NCBI GenBank assembly: GCA_903868595.1
Contig: CAIPVV010000010.1
Span: forward strand, 1 to 64,000
Direction of reading: 5' to 3'
DNA length: 64,000 nt
Source: an uncultured Pseudomonadota bacterium
Lineage (GTDB): Bacteria > Pseudomonadota > Gammaproteobacteria > Steroidobacterales > Steroidobacteraceae
Shown here: piece by piece, positions 50,494 through 60,966 of the stretch
Position numbering within the stretch: the stretch's first letter is position 1
How the letters are laid out: the number at the start of each line of letters is the position of its first letter
Translations under genes and position numbers: made by a program
Notes under the pieces: generated by a model
The model's input: only the letters and a program-made list of their open reading frames with translations
The model's database searches: none
What the model was told of the DNA's origin: nothing

Positions 50494-51098
50494 GCCCGCC
50501 CGTGACCGAGGAGATCCCGCTGTTTCCGCTCAACACGGTCCTGTTCCCGGGCGGGCCCCTGCCGCTGCGGATCTTCGAGACCCGGTACGTCGATATGGTG
50601 CGCGACTGCCTGCGGCGCGACAGCGCCTTTGGCGTGGTGCTTATCCGCGAGGGCATGGAGGCGGGCGGCACGGCCAACGTGATGCACGTTGGTACGCGGG
50701 CACGCATCGTGGATTTCAATCCAATGCCCGACGGACTGCTGGGGATCATTTGCCGCGGCGAACAGCGCTTCAGGGTGCTGGAGCGACGCCGGCAGGCGGA
50801 CGGCCTGAACATCGGGCGCGTGCAGAGCCTCGCGCCGCCCACGGCCACGGCCGTGCCGGAGACCTACCGACACCTGGCGGAGCTGCTGCGCCGGGTGCTT
50901 CCGGAGCTGGGCTCCCTGTATGCCGCAATCAAGAACGACTATGACGATGCCGATTGGGTGTCGTGCCGCCTGGCGGAGATCCTGCCGCTGGAGCAGCGGG
51001 AGAAGCAGCGCCTGCTGGAGTTGGAGGATCCGGTGGAACGCCTGGCGATGCTGGATCCGCACATCCAGGCCGCCGACGATGAAGACGACGAGGCTTAG
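50490..51098 (+). CDS. Lon-substrate-binding-domain protein
   Basis: A 202-aa protein made of a single N-terminal-Lon-type (PUA-like) domain: EIPLFPLNTVLFPGGPLPLRIFE, then RARIVDF and GEQRFRVLERR. It has no ATPase or peptidase part. It starts at a GTG overlapping the mpl stop (GTGA). Such stand-alone domains are widespread in gammaproteobacteria and their role is unknown; an adaptor function has been proposed. The acidic C-terminus (DDEDDEA) is typical. Confidence 0.9.
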   Translation: MSPPVTEEIPLFPLNTVLFPGGPLPLRIFETRYVDMVRDCLRRDSAFGVVLIREGMEAGGTANVMHVGTRARIVDFNPMPDGLLGIICRGEQRFRVLERRRQADGLNIGRVQSLAPPTATAVPETYRHLAELLRRVLPELGSLYAAIKNDYDDADWVSCRLAEILPLEQREKQRLLELEDPVERLAMLDPHIQAADDEDDEA

Positions 51099-51101
51099 GG
51101 G

Positions 51102-51971
51102 CTAGGCGCGGCGCCGTCGGTAGTACCGCAGCAGCGGCACGGCCGCCAGCAGCGTCCAGCCCAGCGTGAGGTAGCCCACGAAGCCATCGTGCTGGCTGAC
51201 CAGCCAGCCCAGGGGCGCTGCGCGATCCACGCTCGTCAGGCGCAGCACCGCCAGCATCACCGTGACCCAGCCTGCGTGCAGGCCAATGCCCGCGGCGATG
51301 TTCCCCGTATCGCCGCGAACCACGGCCAGCAGCGCGCCCACGGCGGCGAGCGAGAGGTAGGCGTCCAGAATGACGCTGGGATGCGCGAATTCCGCCAGCG
51401 AGCCGCCCAGCAGCTGCAGGCCGCTCAGGTACGTCACGGCCTCGTCCGGAATGCGATAGCGGGCGAAGAAGTGCGTCGCGGCATAGAGCAGGGCGGTCGC
51501 GAGCACCGCGACGGTGCGGCCGGACTCCCGTGATACGGCCGTGTACATGGCGCCCCGCAGGAAGGTCTCCTCGATCAGCGCCACGACCAGTCCCGAGCCC
51601 AGTCCCGCCAGCAGCGCCTTGCCCAGTACCGCCAGGCCCGTGCCGCTGTGGACCTCCCGCAGTCCCAGCACCAGCATCAACAGGGCCAGGGGCAGCATGA
51701 ACAGCAGGCCCAGTGCATATCCGCGCAGCACGTGCCTCAGGAACTCCCGGCGTGGGGCGCCGTAGCCGAGGGCGGCGCGGTTGGCCACCCCAAGGCGCCG
51801 GGCGACCAGGTACAGGCCCAGTGCCAGGCCCAGCATGGCCACGCGGTTACCGACCCGCTGGAACGGTACGCTGGCGTAGCGGTTGACCAGTTCCCACGCG
51901 GGCCAGGTGGCTAACACGACCAGGCCCAGGGCGGCGGCGAAGAGGGCGGCGAAATAGCTGAGCGCGCGCAC
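51102..51971 (-). CDS. CPBP-family intramembrane metalloprotease
   Basis: Membrane protein of 289 aa with about eight helices and the Abi/CPBP motifs EETFLRG (~residue 140), ATHFFARY and a late HAGWV, the glutamate and histidine ligands of a glutamyl-type intramembrane protease. I chose GTG 51971, with AGGAG 11 bases upstream; the much longer open frame upstream is antisense shadow over cpdA. Its substrate is unknown. Convergent with the Lon-domain gene. Confidence 0.86.
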   Translation of the reverse strand: MRALSYFAALFAAALGLVVLATWPAWELVNRYASVPFQRVGNRVAMLGLALGLYLVARRLGVANRAALGYGAPRREFLRHVLRGYALGLLFMLPLALLMLVLGLREVHSGTGLAVLGKALLAGLGSGLVVALIEETFLRGAMYTAVSRESGRTVAVLATALLYAATHFFARYRIPDEAVTYLSGLQLLGGSLAEFAHPSVILDAYLSLAAVGALLAVVRGDTGNIAAGIGLHAGWVTVMLAVLRLTSVDRAAPLGWLVSQHDGFVGYLTLGWTLLAAVPLLRYYRRRRA

Positions 51972-52077
51972 GGGCTTGGGAGCTCCTGTTAGGGGCGGCA
52001 GTCTTTGTCGGGGAGATCGCGCCGCGCGCGCCACGGTACTGGCAGCCCGGCAGCCCGGCAAGCCCGCGGAGACGGGG

Positions 52078-52863
52078 CTAGCGGCGCCCGCCGGCGGCCC
52101 GCTGCTCGTCGGGCAGCCAGGCGATGTGGCTCTGCACGGTGCCCTCCGGGAGCAGCCGCAGCACGCGGTAGGCCGGCGGCAGGGTGTCCACCGCGAAGTC
52201 CGGGGACCGCGGGAGGAACTGCGCGCAGGTGGAGGGCGTGCCGAGGATGCGCACGCCATGCCGCTCGCCCTCGTACGCCTGGTGCACGTGGCCGAAGACC
52301 ACGCCTCGCACCTGCGGGTGGCGGTCGAGAATGGCAAAGAGCGCATCCGGGTTGGTCAGTCCCACCGTATCCAGCCACTGGCTGCCCATCCGGATCGGCT
52401 GATGGTGCAGCGCGACAAGTGCATGCCGGTCCGGGGCGCCCGCCAGGGCGCGCTCAAGCCGGTCCAGCTCGCTGGGGGACAAGCTGCCCCGGGTTTGGCG
52501 GGGAACGCTGCTGTCCAGCAGGACCACCCGCCAGCCGGCCGTGTCGTAGTGCCCGCCCACCTGGAACGGCGGGCCGCGCAGGGCCCGCTCCAGCTCCACC
52601 GCGTCGTCGTGGTTCCCGGGAATGCACAGCACGGGCTTGCCGAGCCGGCCCATGACCTGCCGGAAGGGCGCGTAGCCGCCCGCATCGTCCTGAACCAAGT
52701 CGCCGGTGGCGAGAATGGCGTCCGCGGCGCGGATATCCGCCTCCGCGGCGCGCAGCGTGTCCTTGAGCGCAAGCAGGGTAGGCACCCCGCGCAGCCGGCC
52801 CGCGGGGTCGGCGAAGAGGTGCGGGTCCGTAATTTGAACCAATTGGACGGTGGGTGTGCTCAC
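52078..52863 (-). CDS. cpdA: 3',5'-cyclic-AMP phosphodiesterase
   Basis: Cytoplasmic calcineurin-type phosphoesterase that hydrolyses cAMP. The 261-aa product has the metal motifs ITDPHLFAD, ATGDLVQDD, PGNHDD, ALHHQPI and GHVHQAYEG in order, and the length matches E. coli CpdA (275). The GTG start is at 52863. Upstream it is divergent from transketolase. Confidence 0.93.
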   Translation of the reverse strand: MSTPTVQLVQITDPHLFADPAGRLRGVPTLLALKDTLRAAEADIRAADAILATGDLVQDDAGGYAPFRQVMGRLGKPVLCIPGNHDDAVELERALRGPPFQVGGHYDTAGWRVVLLDSSVPRQTRGSLSPSELDRLERALAGAPDRHALVALHHQPIRMGSQWLDTVGLTNPDALFAILDRHPQVRGVVFGHVHQAYEGERHGVRILGTPSTCAQFLPRSPDFAVDTLPPAYRVLRLLPEGTVQSHIAWLPDEQRAAGGRR

Positions 52864-52972
52864 GGTGCTCGCGGCGGCTGCGTTTCCGGACGCACTCTAA
52901 CAAGGCACTATTTGCCCGAACGGTGATACACGTCCGAACCTTGGAGGGGTTCGGCTGCGGGATCCGGCATTC

Positions 52973-53003
52973 GTGACGGGGGTGTCTCCGGATCGCACAT
53001 AAT
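52973..53003 (+). promoter_or_regulatory. Possible promoter for tkt
   Basis: CATAAT at 52998-53003 is a good -10 box. The best -35, GTGACG at 52973-52978, is weak and 19 bases away. It would give a leader of ~90 bases before the tkt ATG. Confidence 0.3.
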
Positions 53004-53100
53004 GCACGTGCCGGCAAGCCGAAAGACCCGATTTGCCGTAAGGCGCCCTGAGCTGGAAAATGTCCGGCTTTCCTTACCGTCCCGTGAGCCGAAACCTGCA

Positions 53101-55101
53101 ATGCCATCTCATCAAGAACTTGCCAACGCCATCCGCGCCCTCTCCATGGACGCCGTCCAGCAGGCCAACTCCGGACACCCGGGTGCGCCCATGGGCATGG
53201 CGGACATCGCCGAGGTGCTGTGGCGCGGCGTAATGCGCCACAACCCATCGGATCCGACCTGGTGGAATCGCGATCGCTTCGTGCTGTCCAACGGCCACGC
53301 CTCGATGCTGCTGTACTCGGTGCTGCACCTGACGGGATACCCGCTCTCGATCGAGGAGATCCGTAACTTCCGCCAGCTGGGCTCCCATACCGCGGGCCAT
53401 CCGGAGCACGACGTGCACCTGGGCATCGAGACGACCACAGGTCCTCTCGGCCAGGGCATCGCCAATGCGGTCGGCATGGCGCTGGCCGAGAAGCTGCTGG
53501 CGGCGCAGTACAACCGTCCCGGCCTGCCGGTGATCGACCACCGCACCTACGCCTTCGTCGGCGATGGTTGCCTGATGGAGGGCATCTCGCACGAGGCCTG
53601 CTCGCTGGCGGGCACGCTCAAGCTCGGCAAGCTCGTGGTGTTCTTCGACGACAACGGCATCACGATCGATGGCGACGTCCACGGCTGGTGCAACGACGAC
53701 ACGCCGGCGCGCTTCGAGGCCTATGGCTGGAAGGTGATCCGCGCCGTGGAGGGCAACAACGCCGCCGCCATTGCCGCCGCCATCCAGCAAGCGCAGTCGC
53801 AGTCCGAGCGTCCGACCCTGATCTGCTGCAAGACCGTCATTGGCTTCGGCGCCCCCAACAAGGGCGGCAGTGCCCGCACGCATGGCGAGCCGCTGGGTGC
53901 GGCGGAGATCGAGGCCACGCGCAAGAACCTCGGCTGGACCTCGCCGCCGTTCGAGATACCCGCCGACATCCGCGCGGCCTGGGACCAGCGCACGGCGGGC
54001 CAGCTGGCGCAGGATGCCTGGAACGCCTTGTATGCGCGCTATCAGGCGGCCTACCCGCAGGAAGCACAGGACCTCACGCGCCGTCTCGGCGGGCAGCTGC
54101 CGGGCAACTGGCATGAGGTCGCCGCCGACCTGATGGGCCAGGCGGCGGCGTTGGATGTTCCCCAGGCCACGCGCCAGTCCTCCCAGTTCGCCCTCAATCT
54201 CATCGGCCCGCACCTGGGCGAGCTGGTCGGCGGATCTGCCGACCTGACCGGCTCCAACAACACCTTCCGCAAGGATTCGCGGGCGGTAACGCCCGACGAC
54301 GCCAGCGGCAACTACATCAACTACGGCGTGCGTGAGTTCGCGATGACCGCGATCATGAACGGTCTGTGCCTGCACGGCGGTTTCCGGCCGTACGCGGGCA
54401 CGTTCCTGGTGTTCTCCGACTACGCGCGCAACGCGGTGCGCCTGGCCGCGCTCATGCGCCAGGGCGTGATCCTGGTGTACACGCATGACTCTATCGGCCT
54501 GGGCGAGGACGGCCCGACCCACCAGCCCGTCGAGCACGTGGCCAGCCTGCGCCTAATGCCGAACCTGTCGGTCTGGCGGCCCTGCGACGCGGCGGAAACC
54601 GCGGCGGCCTGGGTTTGCAGCGTGGAGCGCGATGACGGCCCGAGCGCCCTGGTGCTCACGCGCCAGGCGCTGCCGCAGCAGCCGCGCACTCCGGCACAGC
54701 AGGCGGCGATCCTGCGCGGCGGCTACACGCTGATCGACTGCGACGGCATGCCGGAGGCAATCGTGATCGCCACCGGCTCCGAGGTCGCCCTGGGCGTCGA
54801 GGCGGTCAAGGCGCTGGCAGGCCAGGGCCGCCGCGTTCGGCTGGTGTCCATGCCCTGCGTGGAGGCCTTCCAGGCCCAGGACGCCGCCTGGCGCGAAGCC
54901 GTGCTGCCGGCCGCGGTAACGCGACGCGTGGCAATCGAGGCAGGCGCGACAGGCCTGTGGTGGCGCCACGTCGGCAGCCAGGGCCGCGTATTGGGCATCG
55001 ACCAGTTCGGTGCCTCCGGCAAGGCCAGCGAGCTGTTCCGCCATTTCGGGCTTACAGCGGAAAATCTGCAGCGAACAATCGTAGAATTGCTGAATAACTG
55101 A
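53101..55101 (+). CDS. tkt: Transketolase
   Basis: Thiamine-diphosphate enzyme of the non-oxidative pentose phosphate pathway. The 666-aa product (E. coli 663) has the substrate His region [10 protein letters not shown], the ThDP-Mg motif [10 protein letters not shown] (~residue 155) and, in the pyrimidine domain, the catalytic glutamate region [13 protein letters not shown], then [22 protein letters not shown] 53101 fits the family start ([19 protein letters not shown]); the frame extends 33 codons further with no family-like sequence. First gene of tkt-gap-pgk-pyk. Confidence 0.97.
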   Translation: MPSHQELANAIRALSMDAVQQANSGHPGAPMGMADIAEVLWRGVMRHNPSDPTWWNRDRFVLSNGHASMLLYSVLHLTGYPLSIEEIRNFRQLGSHTAGHPEHDVHLGIETTTGPLGQGIANAVGMALAEKLLAAQYNRPGLPVIDHRTYAFVGDGCLMEGISHEACSLAGTLKLGKLVVFFDDNGITIDGDVHGWCNDDTPARFEAYGWKVIRAVEGNNAAAIAAAIQQAQSQSERPTLICCKTVIGFGAPNKGGSARTHGEPLGAAEIEATRKNLGWTSPPFEIPADIRAAWDQRTAGQLAQDAWNALYARYQAAYPQEAQDLTRRLGGQLPGNWHEVAADLMGQAAALDVPQATRQSSQFALNLIGPHLGELVGGSADLTGSNNTFRKDSRAVTPDDASGNYINYGVREFAMTAIMNGLCLHGGFRPYAGTFLVFSDYARNAVRLAALMRQGVILVYTHDSIGLGEDGPTHQPVEHVASLRLMPNLSVWRPCDAAETAAAWVCSVERDDGPSALVLTRQALPQQPRTPAQQAAILRGGYTLIDCDGMPEAIVIATGSEVALGVEAVKALAGQGRRVRLVSMPCVEAFQAQDAAWREAVLPAAVTRRVAIEAGATGLWWRHVGSQGRVLGIDQFGASGKASELFRHFGLTAENLQRTIVELLNN

Positions 55102-55116
55102 ACCAGAGGACATCCC

Positions 55117-56130
55117 ATGGCGATCAAGGTTGGCATCAATGGTTACGGGCGTATCGGCCGTAACATCCTGCGGGCGCTGTACGAGTCCGGCCGCACGACC
55201 GACATCCAGATTGTGGCCATCAACGATCTGGGCGATGCCAAGATCAACGCGCACCTGACGCGCTATGACACGGCCCACGGCAAGTTCAATGCCGATGTGC
55301 AGGTCGACGGCGACAGCATGGTCATCAACGGCGACCGCATCCGCGTGCTCTCCGAGCGCGACCCGTCGAAGCTGCCATGGGGCCAGCTTGGCGTCGACGT
55401 TGTGTTCGAGTGCACCGGCATCTTCACGAGCAAGGCCAAGGCCTCCGCGCACATCGCCGGTGGCGCCAAGAGGGTGCTGATCTCCGCCCCGGGAGGTGCC
55501 GACGTGGATGCCACCGTGGTGTACGGCGTGAACCACGCCGTGCTGAAGTCGCAGTTCACGGTCGTCTCCAACGCCTCCTGCACCACCAACTGCCTGGCGC
55601 CGCTGGCCAAGGTGCTGAACGACAACATCGGTCTCAAGCACGGCCTGATGACCACCATCCATGCCTACACCAACGACCAGGTGCTCACGGACGTCTATCA
55701 CGAGGACCTGCGCCGCGCGCGTTCGGCCACGATGTCGATGATCCCCACCAAGACCGGAGCCGCCGCCGCGGTGGGTCTGGTGCTGCCGGAGCTCAAGGGC
55801 AAGCTCGATGGCTTCGCGATCCGCGTGCCGACGATCAACGTCTCTATGGTCGACCTGACCTTCACGGCCAACCGCCCGACCAGCGCTGAGGAGATCAACC
55901 AGCTGGTCAAGGCCGCTGCCGCAGGTCCCCTGAAGGGCGTGCTGGCCTACACCGAGGCGCCGCTGGTGTCGGTGGACTACAACCATGACCCGGCTTCCTC
56001 CACCTACGACGCGACGCTGACCAAGGTCATCGACGGCACGATCGTCAAGGTCTGCTCCTGGTACGACAACGAGTGGGGCTTCTCCAACCGCATGCTGGAC
56101 ACCGCCCTGGCTTGGTCGAAGGCACCGTAG
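55117..56130 (+). CDS. gap: Glyceraldehyde-3-phosphate dehydrogenase, type I
   Basis: Glycolytic NAD-dependent dehydrogenase of 337 aa. It has [14 protein letters not shown], the active site [11 protein letters not shown] with the catalytic Cys (~residue 153), [10 protein letters not shown] and [12 protein letters not shown]. Erythrose-4-phosphate dehydrogenase is a close alternative, but placement between tkt and pgk and the GAPDH-type DTAHGKF region favour Gap. It follows tkt by 15 bases and precedes pgk by 1 base. Confidence 0.94.
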   Translation: MAIKVGINGYGRIGRNILRALYESGRTTDIQIVAINDLGDAKINAHLTRYDTAHGKFNADVQVDGDSMVINGDRIRVLSERDPSKLPWGQLGVDVVFECTGIFTSKAKASAHIAGGAKRVLISAPGGADVDATVVYGVNHAVLKSQFTVVSNASCTTNCLAPLAKVLNDNIGLKHGLMTTIHAYTNDQVLTDVYHEDLRRARSATMSMIPTKTGAAAAVGLVLPELKGKLDGFAIRVPTINVSMVDLTFTANRPTSAEEINQLVKAAAAGPLKGVLAYTEAPLVSVDYNHDPASSTYDATLTKVIDGTIVKVCSWYDNEWGFSNRMLDTALAWSKAP

Positions 56131-56131
56131 G

Positions 56132-57310
56132 ATGAAAGTCCTGGAGATGGCACGGCTGGATCTGGCGGGCAAACGCGTCATGATCCGCGAGGACCTCAAT
56201 GTCCCGATCAAGGACGGCGAGGTGACCAGCGACGCGCGCATCAGGGCCTCGCTGCCGACGATCCGCCTGGCGCTGGAGAAGGGCGCGCGCGTGATCCTCC
56301 TGTCTCACCTGGGACGACCGGAAGAAGGCAAGTACGACCCGGAGCTGTCGCTGGCTCCGGTGGCAACGCGGCTCTCGGCGCTGCTCGGCAAGAGCGTGCC
56401 GCTGGTGAAGGACTGGCTCGACGGCGTGAGCGTCGAGCCGGGCTCCGTCGTGCTTTGCGAGAACGTCCGCTTCAACAAGGGCGAGAAGAAGGACAGCGAG
56501 GAACTCTCGCGTCGCATGGCTGCGCTGTGCGATGTGTTCGTCATGGATGCCTTCGGTACGGCCCACCGGGCCGAGGCCAGCACCCACGGCGTGGCGCGCT
56601 ACGCGCCGGTCGCGGCCGCAGGCCCGCTGCTGGTCAGCGAGCTGGACGCGCTGGAGCGGGCGCTGGAGAAGCCCAAACGACCGCTGGTGGCAATCGTCGC
56701 TGGCTCCAAGGTCAGTACCAAGCTGACGATCCTGGAGGCCTTGCTGGAGAAGGTCGACCGGCTGATCGTGGGTGGCGGCATCGCGAACACGTTCCTGGCG
56801 GCCAGCGGCGTCAGCGTCGGCAAGTCGCTGTGCGAGATGGAGCAGCTGGATACCTGCCGTCGCCTGATGACCCGTGCGCGCGAGCGCGGGGCGGACATCC
56901 CGCTGCCGACCGATGTGGTCACGGCCAAGGAGTTCGCCGCGACGGCGCACGCCGACGTCCGCGACATTCACGAGGTGGCCGCGGATGACCTGATCCTGGA
57001 TATCGGCCCGGATACGGCGGAGCGCTTTGCCAAGATCATCGAGGAGGCAGGTACCGTTCTCTGGAACGGCCCGGTCGGCGTCTTTGAATTCGACCAGTTC
57101 GGCGAGGGCACGCGCGTGGTCGCCAATGCGATCGCGAGCAGCAAGGCCTTCTCGCTGGCCGGTGGCGGCGATACCCTAGCAGCTATCGAAAAATACGGGG
57201 TCCAGGACGGTATTTCCTATATATCTACGGGCGGCGGTGCCTTCCTCGAATTCGTCGAGGGCAAGAAGCTCCCGGCCGTCGCGGCACTCGAAGACCGCGC
57301 TTCCAAATAA
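56132..57310 (+). CDS. pgk: Phosphoglycerate kinase
   Basis: Transfers phosphate from 1,3-bisphosphoglycerate to ADP. The 392-aa product has the N-domain motifs [10 protein letters not shown] and [18 protein letters not shown], the family stretch [19 protein letters not shown], and the C-domain nucleotide loop [12 protein letters not shown]. Length is normal. Only one base separates it from gap, and pyk follows after 45 bases. Confidence 0.98.
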   Translation: MKVLEMARLDLAGKRVMIREDLNVPIKDGEVTSDARIRASLPTIRLALEKGARVILLSHLGRPEEGKYDPELSLAPVATRLSALLGKSVPLVKDWLDGVSVEPGSVVLCENVRFNKGEKKDSEELSRRMAALCDVFVMDAFGTAHRAEASTHGVARYAPVAAAGPLLVSELDALERALEKPKRPLVAIVAGSKVSTKLTILEALLEKVDRLIVGGGIANTFLAASGVSVGKSLCEMEQLDTCRRLMTRARERGADIPLPTDVVTAKEFAATAHADVRDIHEVAADDLILDIGPDTAERFAKIIEEAGTVLWNGPVGVFEFDQFGEGTRVVANAIASSKAFSLAGGGDTLAAIEKYGVQDGISYISTGGGAFLEFVEGKKLPAVAALEDRASK

Positions 57311-57355
57311 TCACTCGCCGTAGGCACGACGGCAGCAAGTAGGCGTAAAGCAGTC

Positions 57356-58786
57356 ATGTTAAGGCGAACGAAGATCGTAGCAACCCTCGGGCCGGCCACG
57401 GATAACCCAGAGGTCATTCGGGAGATGATCCGCGCGGGCTTGGATATGGCGCGCATCAACTTCTCCCACGGTGGTCGCGAGGACGTCCGGCGCCGGATTA
57501 CCCAGCTGCGCGAGGCGGCTGCGGAAGTCGGTCGGCCAGTCGGCATCCTGGCTGACCTCTCGGGTCCCAAGATCCGCATCGAGAGCTTTGTCTCCGGCAA
57601 GATTCATCTGTCCGAAGGGCAGCCCTTTGCGCTTGATACGAGCCTTGATCCGGCCGCCGGCAATGAGCGTGAGGTCGGTTGCGCCTACAAGGACCTGCCG
57701 CGCGACGTGAAGGCGGGCGACACGCTGCTGCTCGCCGATGGCTTCATCATCCTGGATGTGGTCTCCGTGACCGGTACCCGCATCGAGTGCACGACGCGTG
57801 TGGGTGGGGAACTCTCCAACCGCAAGGGACTTAACCGCCAGGGCGGGGGCCTTTCGGCGCCGGCGCTGACCGAGAAGGACCTGGAGGACATCAAGCTCGC
57901 CGCGGAAATGGGCGTGGACTACCTGGCCGTCTCCTTCGCGCGTGATGCAGCGGATATCCGCCGTGCGCAGGCGGAGCTGCGCAAGTGGCGAGGTACCGCG
58001 CACATGGTGGCCAAGATCGAGCGTCACGAGGCGATCGAGAACCTCAGCCAGATCCTCTCCGCCACCGATGCCGTGATGGTCGCGCGTGGCGACCTGGGCG
58101 TGGAGATGGGCTACGCGGAGCTGACCGGCCTGCAGAAGACGATCATCCACCAGGCCTTGGCCGCCAATCGGGTCGTCATCACGGCGACCCAGATGATGGA
58201 GTCGATGATCGCCAGCCCCGTGCCGACCCGTGCGGAGGTGAGCGACGTGGCCAACGCCGTGCTGGACGGCACCGATGCGGTGATGCTGTCGGCCGAGACC
58301 GCCACGGGTCGGTTCCCGGTCAAGGCGGTGCAGGCCATGAACGAGGTCATCCTCGGCGCCGAGAAATACGAGCTGGGCAATCCGGGCTCGGTGCGCACCG
58401 AGGGCGAGTTCTCCAACACCGAGGAAGCCATCGCCAAGGCGGTGATGTACACGGCCAACCACCTGCGCGTGCGGGCGATCGTGGCGCTGACCGAGTCGGG
58501 CCTTACGCCGCTGTGGATGTCGCGTATCCGCGTGGATATCCCGATCTACGCCTTTACGCGCCAGGAGGCCACCCGCGGCCGCGTCACGCTGTACCGCGGC
58601 GTGTACCCGGTGCAGTTCGACGTGACCCATGCCACCAGCCAGACCATGGCGATGGCGGTCTTCGAGCGGCTGCTGGAGCAGAAACTGGTGGACGTGGGCG
58701 ACCAGATCATCCTCACCAAGGGTGACCTGTCCGGCGTGCAGGGCGGTACCAACACGCTGCAGATCCTGCGCGTCATCGGCGGCTGA
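57356..58786 (+). CDS. pyk: Pyruvate kinase
   Basis: Last enzyme of glycolysis, making pyruvate and ATP. The 476-aa product has RRTKIVATLGPATDN at the start, ARINFSHG, LADLSGPKIRIE, the catalytic VAKIERHEAIEN, MVARGDLGVEMG and ITATQMMESM, then a C-terminal regulatory domain. The pattern is of the PykA (AMP/sugar-phosphate-regulated) type rather than PykF, but I do not assign the regulator. The xanthomonad version of this cluster continues with fba; here a MoxR gene follows instead. Confidence 0.96.
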   Translation: MLRRTKIVATLGPATDNPEVIREMIRAGLDMARINFSHGGREDVRRRITQLREAAAEVGRPVGILADLSGPKIRIESFVSGKIHLSEGQPFALDTSLDPAAGNEREVGCAYKDLPRDVKAGDTLLLADGFIILDVVSVTGTRIECTTRVGGELSNRKGLNRQGGGLSAPALTEKDLEDIKLAAEMGVDYLAVSFARDAADIRRAQAELRKWRGTAHMVAKIERHEAIENLSQILSATDAVMVARGDLGVEMGYAELTGLQKTIIHQALAANRVVITATQMMESMIASPVPTRAEVSDVANAVLDGTDAVMLSAETATGRFPVKAVQAMNEVILGAEKYELGNPGSVRTEGEFSNTEEAIAKAVMYTANHLRVRAIVALTESGLTPLWMSRIRVDIPIYAFTRQEATRGRVTLYRGVYPVQFDVTHATSQTMAMAVFERLLEQKLVDVGDQIILTKGDLSGVQGGTNTLQILRVIGG

Positions 58787-58806
58787 GCACTCTTGCAGGC
58801 CACCCG

Positions 58807-59655
58807 GTGAACGAACTGCGTTTTTCTGGGAGCGATCGCTACGTCGCAACCGACGAGCTGATGGTGGCGGTGAACGCCGCCATCACGCTCTCCCGGCCGC
58901 TGCTTATCAAGGGCGAGCCGGGGACCGGCAAGACCCAGCTGGCGGAGGAAATCGCCCGCGCGCTGGGCCTGCCCCTCTTCGAGTGGCACATCAAGTCCAC
59001 GACCAAGGCGCAGCAGGGCCTGTATGAGTACGACGCGGTCTCGCGGCTGCGGGACTCGCAGCTGGGCGATGCGCGCGTTGCGGATATCGGCAACTACATC
59101 GTCAAGGGCCGCGTCTGGGAGGCATTCGCCTGCGAGCAGCGCCCGGTGCTGCTGATCGACGAGATCGACAAGGCCGACATCGAGTTTCCGAACGACCTGC
59201 TGCGCGAGCTGGACCGCATGGAGTTCTACGTGCAGGAGACGCGCGAGCTGGTTAAGGCCCTGCACCGGCCGATCATCCTGATCACCAGCAACAACGAGAA
59301 GGAACTGCCGGATGCGTTCCTGCGCCGCTGCTTCTTCCACCACATCCGCTTCCCGGACGCCGCCACGATGCAGCAGATCGTGGAGGTGCATTTCCCCGGG
59401 CTGAAGAAGGCGCTCCTGGCCGAGGCGCTGCAGGCCTTCTTCCGCGTGCGGGAGACGCCGGGCCTGAAGAAGAAGCCCTCGACCTCGGAGCTGCTGGACT
59501 GGATCAAGCTGCTCGTGGCGGATGACCTGGGCCCGGAGGCGCTGCGCGCCACCGACGGCAGGGGCCTGCCGCCGCTGCATGGGGCGCTGCTGAAGAACGA
59601 GCAGGACGTGCACCTGGTCGAGCAGCTGCTGTTCCTGTCACGCCGCGCGCGGTAG
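58807..59655 (+). CDS. MoxR-family AAA+ ATPase
   Basis: Chaperone-type AAA+ ATPase of 282 aa. It has Walker A GEPGTGKTQLAEE, Walker B VLLIDEIDKAD, sensor I LITSNNEKELPDAFLRRCFF with the arginine finger, and a small C-terminal lid. GTG start. It is 66 bases before a VWA protein of the CoxE type; MoxR/CoxE pairs are known to help insert metal cofactors into oxidoreductases such as CO dehydrogenase, but no such client gene is in the window. Confidence 0.94.
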   Translation: MNELRFSGSDRYVATDELMVAVNAAITLSRPLLIKGEPGTGKTQLAEEIARALGLPLFEWHIKSTTKAQQGLYEYDAVSRLRDSQLGDARVADIGNYIVKGRVWEAFACEQRPVLLIDEIDKADIEFPNDLLRELDRMEFYVQETRELVKALHRPIILITSNNEKELPDAFLRRCFFHHIRFPDAATMQQIVEVHFPGLKKALLAEALQAFFRVRETPGLKKKPSTSELLDWIKLLVADDLGPEALRATDGRGLPPLHGALLKNEQDVHLVEQLLFLSRRAR

Positions 59656-59721
59656 AGACATGCTCGCGGCGTGCCTTACCAGCAGGGCTGCCAACCGATC
59701 AGGGCGCGAAGGAGCTCCGGC

Positions 59722-60966
59722 ATGCTGATCGAGTTCTTCTTCGCCCTGCGCGGCGCCGGCTTGCCGGTCTCCCTGGGCGAGTTCCTGCTCCTGCTGCAGG
59801 GTCTGCACGCCCGCATCGCCTTTCTCTCGGCCACCGACTTCTATCACCTGGCCCGCACGGCACTCATCAAGGATGAGCGCCACTACGATGCGTATGACCG
59901 CGTGTTCGCACGCTATTTCAGCGGGGCGCAGGAGGCCTTTGCCAAGTTCATGGCACAGGTGCCGCCGGAGTGGCTGCAGCGCGCGGCAGGCCGCAAGCTG
60001 AGCGCGGAGGAGCGTGCGCAGATCCAGGCCCTCGGCGGCTGGGAGGAGCTGCTGCGGACGCTGCGCGAGCGCCTGGCCGAGCAGGCCGAGGCCCACAGCG
60101 GCGGCAACAAGTGGATCGGGACCGGGGGCACCTCGCCATTCGGTGCCTACGGCTACAACCCTGAGGGCGTGCGCATCGGGCAGGCACAGCGCGGGAGCGG
60201 TCGCGCCGTTAAGGTCTGGGACCAGCGGGATTTCAGCGACCTGGATGACAGCCGCGAGCTGGACACCCGGAACTTCAAGATGGCGCTGCGGCGCCTGCGG
60301 CGCTTTGCCCGCGAGGGCGCGGCCGAGGAGCTGGACCTGGAGGGCACGATCTCGGCCACCGCGCGCAACGCCGGGCTGCTGGATCTGCGCATGCAGCCCG
60401 AGAGGCACAACGCCGTGAAGCTGCTGCTGCTGCTGGACGTGGGCGGCTCGATGGATGCGCACGTGAGCCTCTGCGAGCAGCTCTTCTCGGCCGCGCGCAG
60501 CGAGTTCCGGCACCTGCAGCACTACTACTTCCATAACTTCACCTATGAACAGCTGTGGCGCAGCAATGCCCGCCGCCAGGAGCAGCGACTGCCCACGCTG
60601 GAGCTGCTGCGCAGCTACTCGCGCGACTATCGGGTGATCTTTGTCGGGGATGCGTCGATGAGCCCGTACGAGATCATCCAGCCGGGCGGTAGCGTGGAGC
60701 ACTGGAACGAGGAGAGCGGCGCGACCTGGCTGTCGCGGTTTGTGCGCGCGGTCCCGCGGCTGGTTTGGTTGAACCCGGAGCCGCAGTCGCGCTGGCACTA
60801 CACCGATTCGGTGCAGATGACGCGCGACCTGGTGGGAGGAAGGATGTTCCCGCTCACCGTGGGTGGGATCGCCGCAGCGATGGACTCGCTGCGGCGAACC
60901 GGCGATCAGCCCTTGGCCTTGGCGCCCTTGAGCGATTCGATGTCGGCCAGCACGGCCTTGGAGTGA
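59722..60966 (+). CDS. CoxE-like VWA-domain protein
   Basis: Partner of the MoxR ATPase, 414 aa from ATG 59722, which has AAGGAG 7 bases upstream; the longer frame from 59671 would bury that site. The N-terminal half is helical, and the C-terminal half is a VWA domain with a metal-ion site LLLLDVGGSMDAHVSLC (DxGxS form, as in CoxE proteins) and VIFVGDASMSPYEI. The last ~20 codons overlap the 3' end of the convergent peroxiredoxin gene by 61 bases, so the tail residues may not be conserved. Confidence 0.9.
   Translation: MLIEFFFALRGAGLPVSLGEFLLLLQGLHARIAFLSATDFYHLARTALIKDERHYDAYDRVFARYFSGAQEAFAKFMAQVPPEWLQRAAGRKLSAEERAQIQALGGWEELLRTLRERLAEQAEAHSGGNKWIGTGGTSPFGAYGYNPEGVRIGQAQRGSGRAVKVWDQRDFSDLDDSRELDTRNFKMALRRLRRFAREGAAEELDLEGTISATARNAGLLDLRMQPERHNAVKLLLLLDVGGSMDAHVSLCEQLFSAARSEFRHLQHYYFHNFTYEQLWRSNARRQEQRLPTLELLRSYSRDYRVIFVGDASMSPYEIIQPGGSVEHWNEESGATWLSRFVRAVPRLVWLNPEPQSRWHYTDSVQMTRDLVGGRMFPLTVGGIAAAMDSLRRTGDQPLALAPLSDSMSASTALE

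Noticed and set aside
52078-52346. Extension of the CPBP protease gene upstream to 52346
   Set aside because: The added residues lie antisense to cpdA and have no membrane or family character; a GTG at 51971 with an upstream AGGAG is the better start.
55117-56130. Erythrose-4-phosphate dehydrogenase as the identity of the gap gene
   Set aside because: The gene order tkt-gap-pgk-pyk and the GAPDH-type DTAHGKF region favour glyceraldehyde-3-phosphate dehydrogenase.
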